Assembly: GCA_965200535.1 (NCBI GenBank)
Contig: CBDAUF010000002.1
Location: 62,001-126,000 of the forward strand
Direction: 5' to 3'
From: MPNO01 sp965200535
GTDB lineage: Bacteria > Pseudomonadota > Alphaproteobacteria > MPNO01
Length of the DNA: 64,000 nt
Numbering within the stretch: the first letter of the stretch is position 1; every line of letters starts with the position of its first letter. Shown here in pieces: positions 34,448-43,177 of the stretch. A program made the translations under genes and the position numbers. Under the pieces are notes generated by a model, which did not search any database, was not told the DNA's origin, and saw nothing but the letters and a program-made list of their open reading frames with translations.

Positions 34448-36610
34448 ATGGACGACGCGCGGCCGCAGATCACGACCGGAGAGGCGCCGGGACCCGCGGG
34501 CGCGGCCGGCGCGCCGCCCGTCGACGGCCCGGAGCGCTTCATCAACCGCGAACTGTCCTGGCTCGCCTTCAACGAAAGGGTGCTGGAGGAAGCCTCCAAC
34601 GAGACCCATCCCCTGCTCGAGCGGCTGCGCTTCGTCTCCATCTCGGCGGCCAACCTGGACGAGTTCTACATGGTGCGGGTGGCCGGGCTGAAGAGCCAGA
34701 TCCATGCCGGGATCGGCGCCCGCAGCGCCGACGGCCTCACCCCGCAGGAGCAGATTCGCGCCATCAACGAGCACGCCCGCAGGCTGATGCGCGAGCAGCA
34801 GCGCTGCTGGCGGGAGCTGCGCGAGGCGATGCACGGCGAGGGGATCGAGGTGCTCGAACCGGAGGCGCTGGACGACGGCGAGCGCGCCTGGCTCGCCGAT
34901 TATTTCGTCAAGGAAATCTTCCCCGCCCTCACCCCGGTGGCGATCGACCCCGCGCATCCGTTTCCCTTCATCCCCAATCTCGGTTTCTCGCTGGTGCTGT
35001 CGATGAAGCGGCCGCAGGACGAGGAGGTCTCGGCCGGGCTGGTGGCGCTGCCGCGGACGATCGACCGCTTCGTCGGGCTGGCAGGCCGCGCATCGGCGTT
35101 CGTCGCCCTCGAACAGGTGGTGCGCACCCACCTCGACCTGTTGTTCCCCGGCTTCGAACTGCTCGATGTCGGCGTCTTCCGCGTGATCCGCGACAGCGAC
35201 GTGGAGATCGAGGAGGAGGCGGAGGACCTGATGCGCGAGTCGGAGGAGCTGCTGCGCCGCCGCCGCCGGGGCTCGGTCATCCGCCTCAAGATCAACGCCG
35301 AGGTCCCCGCCGCGCTGCGCGCCTTCGTCGTCGAGAGCCTCGGGGTGGACGAGGAGGACGTGTTCGACGTCGACGGCCTGCTGGGCCTCGCCGAGACGTC
35401 GCAGCTGATCCTGCGCGACCGCCCGGACCTCGTCTTCAAGCCCCACACCCCGCGCTTCCCCGAACGCATCCTCGACTATGACGGCGATTGCTTCGCCGCG
35501 ATCCGGCAGAAGGACATCATCGTCCACCATCCCTACGAGAGCTTCGACGTCGTGGTGCGCTTCCTGCGCCAGGCGGCGGAAGATCCGCACGTGGTCGCGA
35601 TCAAGCAGACGCTCTACCGCACCGGCGAGGATTCGCCGATCGTCGCCGCGCTGCGCGATGCCGCCGAGCGCGGCAAGTCGGTCACCGCGCTGATCGAGCT
35701 CAAGGCGCGGTTCGACGAGGAGCGCAACATCCGCTGGGCGCGCGACCTCGAGCGCGCCGGCGCCCAGGTGGTGTTCGGCTTCGTGCAGTTGAAGACCCAC
35801 GCCAAGGTGTCGCTGGTCGTCCGCCGCGAGCACAACGGGCTTCAGACATACGCCCATTTCGGCACCGGCAACTACCACCCGGTGAACGCGCGCATCTACA
35901 CCGACCTGTCGCACTTCACCTGCGACACCCGGATTTGCCGGGACGCGGCGAAATTGTTCAACTACATGACCGGCACCGGCGTGCCGGAAGCGATGGAGCG
36001 CATCGCGGCGTCGCCCATAGACATGCGCAAGACGCTGGTCCGCCTGATCGACGCGGAGATCGAAAACGCGGGCGCCGGGCGGCCGGCCTGGATCCTCGCC
36101 AAGATGAACTCGCTGGTGGACCCCGAGGTCATCGACTGCCTCTACCGCGCCTCGCGCGCCGGCGTCGATATCCACCTGGTGGTCCGCGGCATCTGTTGCC
36201 TGCGGCCGGGCGTGCCCGGCCTGTCGGAAAATATCCGGGTCAAGAGCATCGTCGGGCGGTTCCTCGAGCACAGCCGGATCGTCTGTTTCGCGGCCGGCCA
36301 CCCGCCCGGCTCGCCGCAAGCGAAGGTCTTTATCTCCTCCGCCGACTGGATGCCGCGCAACCTGGACCGGCGGGTCGAGACCCTGGTGCCGATCCTCAAC
36401 CGCACCGTCCACCAGCAGGTGCTCGACCGCATCATGGGCGCCAACGTCATGGACGAGGCGCAGAGCTGGGTGCTGGATGCAGACGGGATCTACCGCCGCA
36501 TCCCGGCCGCCGAGGGAGCGTTCAGCGCGCACGAGTATTTCATGACCAACCCGAGCCTGTCGGGCCGGGGAAGCGCTCTCAGGAAGGGAGATTCGCGGGC
36601 CCCCGCCTGA
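34448..36610 (+). CDS. ppk: Polyphosphate kinase 1
   Basis: This 720-residue enzyme reversibly makes polyphosphate from ATP. All family blocks are present: FINRELSWLAFNERVLEEA at the N-terminus, DPAHPFPFIPNLGFSLV, HHPYESFDVVVRFLRQAAEDP, KQTLYRTGEDSPIV, LKARFDEERNIRWA, and the autophosphorylated His in the AHFGTGNYHPVNARIYTDLS block. The C-terminal SADWMPRNLDRRVE is also conserved. It is followed 32 bases later by ppx, so synthesis and breakdown are co-encoded, a common alphaproteobacterial pair. A TTGACG hexamer at 34368-34373 might be its -35, but no good -10 follows. Confidence 0.97.
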   Translation: MDDARPQITTGEAPGPAGAAGAPPVDGPERFINRELSWLAFNERVLEEASNETHPLLERLRFVSISAANLDEFYMVRVAGLKSQIHAGIGARSADGLTPQEQIRAINEHARRLMREQQRCWRELREAMHGEGIEVLEPEALDDGERAWLADYFVKEIFPALTPVAIDPAHPFPFIPNLGFSLVLSMKRPQDEEVSAGLVALPRTIDRFVGLAGRASAFVALEQVVRTHLDLLFPGFELLDVGVFRVIRDSDVEIEEEAEDLMRESEELLRRRRRGSVIRLKINAEVPAALRAFVVESLGVDEEDVFDVDGLLGLAETSQLILRDRPDLVFKPHTPRFPERILDYDGDCFAAIRQKDIIVHHPYESFDVVVRFLRQAAEDPHVVAIKQTLYRTGEDSPIVAALRDAAERGKSVTALIELKARFDEERNIRWARDLERAGAQVVFGFVQLKTHAKVSLVVRREHNGLQTYAHFGTGNYHPVNARIYTDLSHFTCDTRICRDAAKLFNYMTGTGVPEAMERIAASPIDMRKTLVRLIDAEIENAGAGRPAWILAKMNSLVDPEVIDCLYRASRAGVDIHLVVRGICCLRPGVPGLSENIRVKSIVGRFLEHSRIVCFAAGHPPGSPQAKVFISSADWMPRNLDRRVETLVPILNRTVHQQVLDRIMGANVMDEAQSWVLDADGIYRRIPAAEGAFSAHEYFMTNPSLSGRGSALRKGDSRAPA

Positions 36611-36642
36611 GCCGTCCCGGCAGGCCCCGGTCGATTGCGTCC

Positions 36643-38178
36643 ATGCCCCCCGTACCGCTCGAGCGGAAGACCCGCCGCCCATTGCCGCCGCCGGCGCCCG
36701 CCTCGGCCGCGGCGCCGGAACCGCCGGTCGCGGTCGTCGATATCGGTTCGAACACCGTCCGGCTGGTGGTCTATGACGGCTACCGGCGGGCGCCGGTGCC
36801 GATGTTCAACGAGAGCGCGGGATGCGGTCTCGGCGGCGATCTTGCCCGCACCGGCGCGATCGGCGAGGAGGCGGCCGAGCGGGCGTTCCGCACGATCGCC
36901 CGTTTCGGCCGGCTGGCCCGCGGGATGGGCGCGGCGGAACTCACCTTCATCGCCACCGCGGCGGTGCGCGAGGCGACCAACGGGCAGGCCTTCGCGCACG
37001 AGGTCGAGCGCCGCTGCGGCGAGACCGTGCGCATCCTCAGCGGCGAGGAGGAGGCGCGGCTGTCGGCCCTCGGCGTTGTGTCCGGGATACCCGGAGCGGA
37101 AGGTATCGTGGGCGATCTCGGCGGCGGCAGCCTCGAACTCGTCGACATCGGGCGGGGCGAGATCGCCCGCCAGGCGACGCTGCCGCTCGGGACGCTGCGG
37201 TATGCCGGGCGGCGCCAGTCGGAACGAGAGGCGGCGCTGGAGCAGATCGGCGCCGAACTCGACACCGTGGACTGGCTCGGCGGCGGCGCGCGGGCGTTCT
37301 ATCCCGTCGGCGGCGCGTGGCGCGCGGTCGCCCGTCTGCACATGGCGCGCACCGGTCATCCGCTCCACGTCATCGACGGTTACCGGGTATCGGTGCGCGA
37401 GATGGAGGACCTCGCCGAGGTGATCGGCCCGCTCGGTCCGCGTTCCCTCGAACAGGTCGGCGGGGTGTCCAGGCGGCGGCGCAACAGCCTTCCCGTCGCC
37501 TGCGACCTGTTGCGGGCGGTGCTGCGCAAGACCGGCGCGAAGACCGTCGTGTTTTCGGCGCAGGGATTGCGCGAGGGCTGCCTTTACGCCGGGCTCGATG
37601 CGGAACGGCAGCAGCAGGATCCGGTGCTCGCCGCCGCCATGTCGCTGGCTGCGCGGGAGGCCCGTTTCGGCCCCGTCGGCGAGGCGCTCTTCGACTGGAT
37701 CGAGCCGCTGTTCTGGGGCTCCCGGCGGGGCGGGCGGCACCTGCGCCTGATCGCCTGCCACCTCGCCGACATCGGCTGGCGCGAACACCCCGACTACCGG
37801 GCCGTGCAGACGATGAACCGCATCCAGCGTTTCCCGTTCATGGGTCTGAGGCACGACGAACGGGCGTTTCTCGGCTACGCCGCCTTTGTCCGTTACGGCG
37901 GCGACCCGGAGGATGCGGAGGCGCGGCCGGCGCTTCTCCTGATGTCGCGGCGCCAGCGCCGGCGCGCCGAGACGGTCGGCGAAGCGGTCCGCCTCGCCTT
38001 TCGGGTCTCCGGCGGGGTCCGGGCCATACTCGAGCGCTCGGCGCTCACGGTGGAAAGGAACCGCCTGTCGCTCCGCCTGCCCGACGACGGATCCTCGCCG
38101 TTCGACGATTCCGTGGCGCGGCAGTTCGACGCCCTGGCGCGGGCGGCCGGGATGCGGCGCGGCCGGATCGTGGACTAG
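36643..38178 (+). CDS. ppx: Exopolyphosphatase / guanosine pentaphosphatase (Ppx/GppA)
   Basis: This 511-residue ASKHA-fold phosphatase trims polyphosphate from its ends and may hydrolyse pppGpp. Visible: VVDIGSNTVRLVVYDG (phosphate 1 loop), FIATAAVREATNGQAF, the catalytic Glu region RILSGEEEARLSALG, and the phosphate 2 loop VGDLGGGSLELVDIG. A C-terminal HD-like helical region follows (about 320-500). The N-terminus has a Pro/Ala-rich leader of about 30 residues before the fold. It lies directly after ppk. ATG at 36643 is chosen; upstream in-frame sequence overlaps ppk as a shadow. Confidence 0.94.
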   Translation: MPPVPLERKTRRPLPPPAPASAAAPEPPVAVVDIGSNTVRLVVYDGYRRAPVPMFNESAGCGLGGDLARTGAIGEEAAERAFRTIARFGRLARGMGAAELTFIATAAVREATNGQAFAHEVERRCGETVRILSGEEEARLSALGVVSGIPGAEGIVGDLGGGSLELVDIGRGEIARQATLPLGTLRYAGRRQSEREAALEQIGAELDTVDWLGGGARAFYPVGGAWRAVARLHMARTGHPLHVIDGYRVSVREMEDLAEVIGPLGPRSLEQVGGVSRRRRNSLPVACDLLRAVLRKTGAKTVVFSAQGLREGCLYAGLDAERQQQDPVLAAAMSLAAREARFGPVGEALFDWIEPLFWGSRRGGRHLRLIACHLADIGWREHPDYRAVQTMNRIQRFPFMGLRHDERAFLGYAAFVRYGGDPEDAEARPALLLMSRRQRRRAETVGEAVRLAFRVSGGVRAILERSALTVERNRLSLRLPDDGSSPFDDSVARQFDALARAAGMRRGRIVD

Positions 38179-38187
38179 GGGCTGGGC

Positions 38188-39390
38188 TCAGCCGTCGCCG
38201 ACCTCGACCACCACCGCCATCGCGCTGTCGCCGGCGGCGCAGCCGGTGAACAGGCCGTAGCCGCCGCCGCGCATCGCCAGTTCCTCGATCAGTTCGATGA
38301 CCGAGCGCAGCCCGGTCGGCCCCTGCGGATGACCCCAGACCAGCGAACAGCCGAAATTGTTCATGCTCTCCGCATCGGCGCCGGTCTCGCGGCAGAACAC
38401 CGCGTCGTTGACCGCGAACGGGTTGTGGGTCTTGATCGCCGCCACGTCGGCGAGCGCGATCCCGGCGTCGTCGAGGGCGCGCCCAGCCGCGCCGATGGGC
38501 GCTTCGGGCATGTGGCCCATTGCCGCCCGCGCCGTGCCGAAGCCGGCGAGGCGGACGGAAATCGACTCATCGCGCGACATCGCCCGGGCGCGGTCGCGGT
38601 CGGTGACCACGACGCCCGCGTTGCCGTCCGCGGGATGGGTCTGCCCGGCGTAGGTCACGGTGCCGTCCTCGAGCACCGGGCGCAGCCGGTCGAGCCCTTC
38701 CCGGGTCGTCTCGTGCACCCCCTCGTCGCCGTCGAGCACGTAGGCGGTCCTGCGGTAGCGCGCGTCGGGAACCTCGAGCGGCAGCGTCATGTAGCGGCGC
38801 TGGAAGGCCCGGTCGTCGGCGAGTGCGTCGTCGTACTGGCGATAGCGCGCGAGCACGATGTCGTGCTGTTCCTCGGTGGTGATCTGCCACTTCCGCGCCA
38901 CCGTCTCGGCGGTGTCGACCATCCCGCACTTCGCGTAGGGGTCGGCGGAGAAATTTCCCAGCACCCAGTTCTCGTGCTCGCCGGTTCCGCCCGGCGCGTG
39001 CGGCGCCGGGTAGTAGACGTGCGGCCCGTTCGAGGTCCGGTCGCCGGACAGCACCAGCGCGATCCCGGCGCTGCCGTCCTCGACCTCCTGGCTCGCCGCC
39101 TGGAGACAGCGGGCGCCGGTGGCGCAGGCATGGTTGATCGTCGGGCCCGGAATGTGGTCGGCGCCCATCATCCCGGTCACCCAGGGCAGGCCGAAGAAGC
39201 ATTGCCGCTGGGCCACGGTCAGGCCGAGCACGCCGTAGTCCACATCCTCGAGCGCGACGCCGCGTTGCGCCAGTTCGCCGCGCGCCACATGGGCGAGGAA
39301 CTCCATGCTGTGGAGATGCGACAGGCTCCCCTGCCAGCGTGCGAAGGGCGTGCTCCAGTAGACGCCGTAAGGGATGTGAACGTCGCGCAC
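38188..39390 (-). CDS. Thiolase-superfamily protein (acetyl-CoA acetyltransferase-like)
   Basis: This 400-residue thiolase-fold protein has NHACATGARCLQAA near residue 85 with the nucleophile Cys. The later active-site pieces are diverged: KTHNPFAVNDAVF in place of the usual NEAFA block, WGHPQGPTG for the GHPxGxTG loop, and FTGCAAGDSAMAVV with the second Cys. This pattern matches the less characterised thiolase-like branch rather than classical degradative thiolases. It probably condenses or cleaves an acyl-CoA; no partner lipid-transfer or OB-fold protein is adjacent. It is convergent with ppx and divergent from the VOC gene. Confidence 0.87.
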   Translation of the reverse strand: MRDVHIPYGVYWSTPFARWQGSLSHLHSMEFLAHVARGELAQRGVALEDVDYGVLGLTVAQRQCFFGLPWVTGMMGADHIPGPTINHACATGARCLQAASQEVEDGSAGIALVLSGDRTSNGPHVYYPAPHAPGGTGEHENWVLGNFSADPYAKCGMVDTAETVARKWQITTEEQHDIVLARYRQYDDALADDRAFQRRYMTLPLEVPDARYRRTAYVLDGDEGVHETTREGLDRLRPVLEDGTVTYAGQTHPADGNAGVVVTDRDRARAMSRDESISVRLAGFGTARAAMGHMPEAPIGAAGRALDDAGIALADVAAIKTHNPFAVNDAVFCRETGADAESMNNFGCSLVWGHPQGPTGLRSVIELIEELAMRGGGYGLFTGCAAGDSAMAVVVEVGDG

Positions 39391-39545
39391 CGTGCTGCTC
39401 CCTGCGCTGTTTGCCGTCGGGGTCCGGCTGCCGGGCGGCCGGCGCCTTGGCGCGCCCGCCGCCGCCCGACCCCCTACACCTCGCCGCGTCCAGGCCCTAG
39501 ATTAGGGGTTCGGATGACGGTCCCATCGTCAGGAGCAGGATACCT

Positions 39546-39989
39546 ATGCCCCTTCTCGATATCCATCACGTTGCGATCAAGACCCAGGATCTCGAAGCCA
39601 CCGACCGGTTCTATACCGACGTGCTCGGCCTCGAAAAGATCGACCGGCCGGACTTCGACTTTCCGGGCTCGTGGTTCGACCTCGGCAGCACGATGATCCA
39701 CATCATGGCGGGGAACGCGGGGCTCGACAACGAGGGCAACCCGACGCACGGCAGCGCCTCGGTCGACCATGTCGCGGTCAAGGCGCACGACTACGACGCC
39801 ATGAAGCAGTCGGTGATCGACCACGCCATGCCGCACCGCGAGTTCGCCATCCCCGACTTCGGTCTGTGGCAGCTTTTCGTGCGCGACCCGAACGGGGTCA
39901 TCATCGAGCTCAACTTCACCGTCGACGACGAGCCGTCGGCGAACAAGGGCCCCGGCACCGACAACCTTTTCGTCCCGGGCGAGTTTTGA
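39546..39989 (+). CDS. VOC superfamily (glyoxalase/bleomycin-resistance/dioxygenase) protein
   Basis: This 147-residue protein has two beta-alpha-beta-beta-beta repeats. The first starts LDIHHVAIKTQDLEATDRFYTDVLGL; the second is SVDHVAVKAHDYDAMKQSV. The likely metal ligands are His in IHHVAIK, His in SVDHVAVK and Glu in GVIIELNFTV. The last portion DPNGVIIELNF is the standard VOC ending. A CAGGAGCAGGA ribosome site precedes ATG 39546. Its TGA overlaps a TTG that could start the aminotransferase gene, so the two may be co-translated. The reaction is not predictable. Confidence 0.9.
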   Translation: MPLLDIHHVAIKTQDLEATDRFYTDVLGLEKIDRPDFDFPGSWFDLGSTMIHIMAGNAGLDNEGNPTHGSASVDHVAVKAHDYDAMKQSVIDHAMPHREFAIPDFGLWQLFVRDPNGVIIELNFTVDDEPSANKGPGTDNLFVPGEF

Positions 39990-40063
39990 GCGCCCCGCGA
40001 GCGGCGGCAGACGCGGCTTCCCTCGACGCCGCCCCGGCGCACACGCGCCCGCCGCCGCGCCTC

Positions 40064-41209
40064 ATGCGGCCCGAGGTCGAGCGGCTGGGCCATTCGCTGA
40101 TCCGCGATGTCGCAGAGGCCAATCTCGGCCGGGACGGCGTGATTCCGCTGTGGTTCGGCGAGCCCGACACGCCGACCCCGGACTTCATCAAGCAGGCGGC
40201 GGTCCGCGCCCTCGACGCCAACCACGTCTTCTACACCCAGAACCGCGGGATCCCGCCGCTCCGGGAGGCGATCGCGGCCTACGCCAGCGGGCTCCACGGC
40301 CGGCCGATCGACGCCGAACGGATCACCGTCACCGCGTCCGGCATGAGCGCGCTCATGCTGGTCTCCCAGACCATCGTCGCGCCGGGCGACAACGTGGTCG
40401 CGGTCGGTCCGATCTGGCCCAACTGCCTGGAGACGGTTCGGGTGATGGGCGGCGAGGCGCGCATCGTGCCGCTCGACGAGGCCGCGGACGGCGGCTGGCA
40501 GCTCGACATGGACCGGCTGCAGGAGGCATGCGACGACCGCACCGTGGGCGTGGTCGTCAACTCGCCGGCCAATCCCACCGGCTGGGTGATGTCGGTGGAC
40601 GAGCAGCGGGTGCTGCTCGACTGGTGCCGCGAACGCGGCATCTACGTGGTCGCCGACGAGGTCTATATCCGGCTCGCCTTCAACGCCCCGCGCGCGCCCT
40701 CGTTCCTCGACATCGCCGAACCGGACGACCGGGTGGCGGTGGTCAACAGTTTCTCCAAGTCGTGGTCGATGACCGGCTGGCGGCTCGGCTGGCTGACCCA
40801 CGCGCCGGCGCTGGGCGACGCCTTCGCCAAGCTCAACGAATACAATCTCGCCTCGCCCACCAGCTTCGTGCAGCACGCCGGCATTACCGCGGTGGAGGAA
40901 GGAGAACCGTTCGTCGAGTCGCTCATCGAGCGCTACCGCCGCAACCGCGACCTGGTGGTCCAGCGCCTGGGCGCGATGCGGCGCGTCCGCCTGCCGCGAC
41001 CCGACGGGGCGTTCTACGCCTTCTTCGCCGTCGATGGCATCGCCGACAGCCTCGCCTTTGCGCACCGATTGGTCGAGACCGCCGGCGTCGGCCTGGCGCC
41101 CGGCCGCGCCTTCGGGGCAGCCGGGGAAGGGCGCATAAGGCTCTGCTTCGCGGCCGGGGCCGACACCCTGTCGCAGGCGCTCGACCGGCTGGAACCGCAT
41201 CTCGACTGA
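40064..41209 (+). CDS. Fold-type I PLP-dependent aminotransferase
   Basis: This 381-residue class I/II aminotransferase has IPLWFGEPDTPTPDFI near residue 30, NPANPTGWVMS near 170, DEVYIRLAF and the cofactor lysine in VNSFSKSWSMTGWRLGW near 235. The arginine near the C-terminus (GRIRLCFAAG) binds the substrate carboxylate. ATG 40064 matches the usual N-terminus of relatives (MRPEVERLGHSLIRDVA). An upstream TTG at 39986 overlapping the VOC stop would add 26 low-complexity residues. Aspartate-type or aromatic-type substrates are both possible. Downstream lies an amino-acid dehydrogenase, suggesting amino-acid catabolism. Confidence 0.92.
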   Translation: MRPEVERLGHSLIRDVAEANLGRDGVIPLWFGEPDTPTPDFIKQAAVRALDANHVFYTQNRGIPPLREAIAAYASGLHGRPIDAERITVTASGMSALMLVSQTIVAPGDNVVAVGPIWPNCLETVRVMGGEARIVPLDEAADGGWQLDMDRLQEACDDRTVGVVVNSPANPTGWVMSVDEQRVLLDWCRERGIYVVADEVYIRLAFNAPRAPSFLDIAEPDDRVAVVNSFSKSWSMTGWRLGWLTHAPALGDAFAKLNEYNLASPTSFVQHAGITAVEEGEPFVESLIERYRRNRDLVVQRLGAMRRVRLPRPDGAFYAFFAVDGIADSLAFAHRLVETAGVGLAPGRAFGAAGEGRIRLCFAAGADTLSQALDRLEPHLD

Positions 41210-41344
41210 CGGTTCGCCCCGCGCAACAAAGTTTCGGCCGGCCGTCTCCGGGAGACACGATCCTGCTATTTTGCCGCGCCGCCTTGGCGGCCCGGGCGGG
41301 CGGCCCCACCTATCGGCAAGGCCCGCATCGACGAGGATACAGCG

Positions 41345-42451
41345 ATGGACTCCCGTGCCGATCTCCCGAACCGCCGGTGCTCCCTCGAGATCGCCGATAT
41401 CGCAGCGTCGGCGCGCGCCAACGCCAGCGACGACAACCATGAGCGAGTGGTGAGAGCGGTGGACCGGGAAGCCGGGCTGCACGCCATCATCGCGATCCAC
41501 CGGCGCCGCAGCGGGCCGGCCATCGGCGGCTGCCGCATGTGGGACTACGCCGACGAGGAGGCGGCGCTCACCGATGCGCTCAGGCTGTCGCGCGGCATGA
41601 CCTACAAGGCGGCGATGGCGGGGCTCCCCTTCGGCGGCGGCAAGGCGGTGATCCTGGGCGATCCCCGGACCGGCAAGTCGGCGGCGCTGTTCCGCGCATT
41701 CGGCCGGGCGGTGGACGCGCTTGCCGGACAGTATATCTCGGGCGAGGATGTCGGCGTCGGCGTCGAGGACATGAACCACGCCGCCGGCGAGACCCGCCAT
41801 ATCCTCGGCAGCGGCGACCGCGGCGGCGACCCCTCGCCCTACACCGTTCACGGCGTCGCGGCCGGCATTCGGGCCGCCGTGCGGCATCGGCTGGGGCGCG
41901 GCTCCCTGGCCGGTTCCGTCGTCGCCGTCCAGGGGCTGGGCCATGTCGGTTACGGGCTTTGCGAGCGGCTGGCGGCGGAGGGTGCGCGGCTGGTCGTCGC
42001 CGACATCGCACCGGAGGCCGCCCGGCGCGCCGCCGGCGCGTTCGGCGCGGCGGTCGTCCCGCCGGCGGAGATCGTCGATGCGGAGGCGGACGTCTTCGCC
42101 CCCTGCGCATTGGGCGCGGTGCTCGACGACGAGACGGTCGGGCGGCTGCGCTGCACAGTGGTCGCGGGTTCGGCCAACAACCAGCTTCGCGCGCCGCGCC
42201 ACGGCGAGATGCTGCGCGCCCGCAACGTGCTCTACGCGCCCGATTACGTCATCAACGCCGGCGGGGCGATCGCGCTCACCCTCCAGCTTCTCCCCGAGGG
42301 CTTTTCCCCGGAGCGGGCGATGGAGCGGAGCGGGCGCATCGGCGGCACGCTGGCGGAGATCTTCACCCGCTCCGGCCGCGAGGGCGTGTCGCCCGCCGCC
42401 GTCGCCGACGCCATGGCGATGGAGCGCATCGCCGGCCCGGCCGCACGATGA
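41345..42451 (+). CDS. Glu/Leu/Phe/Val dehydrogenase (leucine dehydrogenase-like)
   Basis: This 368-residue NAD-dependent amino-acid dehydrogenase has LRLSRGMTYKAAMAGLPFGGGKAVI with the catalytic and binding lysines near residue 80-100, YISGEDVGVGVEDM, the Rossmann motif AVQGLGHVGYGLCERL near 195, and NAGGAIALTLQ near 300. Length and layout match leucine dehydrogenases, which interconvert branched-chain amino acids and 2-oxo acids. Its stop overlaps the thioesterase start by 4 bases. A 2-oxo acid product would fit the dehydrogenase complex at the left edge, but no linkage is shown. Confidence 0.9.
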   Translation: MDSRADLPNRRCSLEIADIAASARANASDDNHERVVRAVDREAGLHAIIAIHRRRSGPAIGGCRMWDYADEEAALTDALRLSRGMTYKAAMAGLPFGGGKAVILGDPRTGKSAALFRAFGRAVDALAGQYISGEDVGVGVEDMNHAAGETRHILGSGDRGGDPSPYTVHGVAAGIRAAVRHRLGRGSLAGSVVAVQGLGHVGYGLCERLAAEGARLVVADIAPEAARRAAGAFGAAVVPPAEIVDAEADVFAPCALGAVLDDETVGRLRCTVVAGSANNQLRAPRHGEMLRARNVLYAPDYVINAGGAIALTLQLLPEGFSPERAMERSGRIGGTLAEIFTRSGREGVSPAAVADAMAMERIAGPAAR

Positions 42452-42912
42452 CGCGGCAGCCCGAACGGCAAACCGGCGAGGCCGGCGACGGCGCTGGGCG
42501 CGGCGGGGCGGCCGCCGAAATCGAGGCGATCCTCGCCGCACCGCCGTTCCACCGGTGGCTCGGTCCGGTGCTGGAATCGGCCGAGGCGGCGGACGGCGCG
42601 CTCACCGTGCGCATTCCCGCCCGGCCCGAGTTCGCCCGCATCCCGGGCGAGCCCGGCTTTCACGGCGCCATCGTCGCCGCGGCGGTGGACATTGCCGCCC
42701 ATGCGGCCATCGCGCTCAGGACCCGCGCACCGACGCCGACGGTGGACCTCCGGGTCGACTATCTCCGCGCATCGACCGGCGCCGACCTGCTCGCCCGCGC
42801 CTGGATCGTCCGCGCCGGACGCAGCCTCGGGACGGTCCGCGTCGACGTCTCCGAACCCGGCGGACGGGCGGTCGCCGCCGGCGTGGCGACCTTTTTCTTG
42901 CGGCGCGATTGA
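42448..42912 (+). CDS. PaaI-type hotdog thioesterase
   Basis: This 154-residue hotdog-fold protein resembles the PaaI/YbgC-like acyl-CoA thioesterases. It has FHRWLGPVLESAEAADGALTVRIP, the family block GFHGAIVAAAVDIAAHAAIALR with the helix-start His, and LRVDYLRASTGADLLARAWI. ATG 42448 overlaps the leucine-dehydrogenase-like stop (ATGA), so the genes are coupled. Acyl chain specificity is unknown; release of a branched or phenylacetyl-type acyl-CoA would fit the operon. Confidence 0.85.
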   Translation: MTRQPERQTGEAGDGAGRGGAAAEIEAILAAPPFHRWLGPVLESAEAADGALTVRIPARPEFARIPGEPGFHGAIVAAAVDIAAHAAIALRTRAPTPTVDLRVDYLRASTGADLLARAWIVRAGRSLGTVRVDVSEPGGRAVAAGVATFFLRRD

Positions 42913-42953
42913 GACCCGGGCAGCGGCGCTGCGCCCGCCGCGCTCCCCGCCTT

Positions 42954-42977
42954 AATCCATGCATCAATCCATGCATC
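42954..42977. repeat. Two tandem 12-bp copies (AATCCATGCATC)
   Basis: AATCCATGCATC occurs twice head-to-tail at 42954-42965 and 42966-42977, about 15 bases ahead of the inverted repeat and recA promoter. Each copy holds a palindromic ATGCAT. The role is unknown. Confidence 0.85.
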
Positions 42978-42990
42978 GAAAAATGTATCC

Positions 42991-43025
42991 GGTTTGTTCT
43001 TTTTGGTTGCAACCCTGAACAAACC
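42991..43025. promoter_or_regulatory. Candidate SOS/LexA-type operator (long inverted repeat) overlapping the recA promoter
   Basis: GGTTTGTTC (42991-42999) and GAACAAACC (43017-43025) form a perfect 9-base inverted repeat around a 17-base spacer that itself contains the palindrome GGTTGCAACC (43005-43014). The right part covers the recA -35 and spacer, as expected for a repressor site. It is not an exact alphaproteobacterial GTTC-N7-GTTC LexA box, so LexA binding is inference. A hairpin in the leader is the alternative. Confidence 0.55.
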
Positions 43026-43034
43026 GTGTACAAT
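43007..43034 (+). promoter_or_regulatory. recA promoter, sigma-70 type
   Basis: TTGCAA (43007-43012) and TACAAT (43029-43034) are 16 bases apart and are the clearest -35/-10 pair in the window. The expected start of transcription (about 43041) leaves a leader of about 135 bases before the recA ATG. Confidence 0.7.
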
Positions 43035-43177
43035 AGGTTCATGGAAAGCGCTGGACCGGACATTCGCGGACGCAACCGGAGGGAGCCTCCGGCAGCCTTT
43101 CCCGGCTCCTGCGGCCCCGGCGGGAGTCTTCACCGTTGCGCAGAACGAACGGCTTGGCATAAGAACCGGAGGACACG

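Noticed and set aside
42991..43025. An exact alphaproteobacterial GTTC-N7-GTTC LexA box at recA
   Set aside because: Half-sites at the needed spacing read TTGC or GTAC instead of GTTC/GAAC, so only a variant operator can be proposed.
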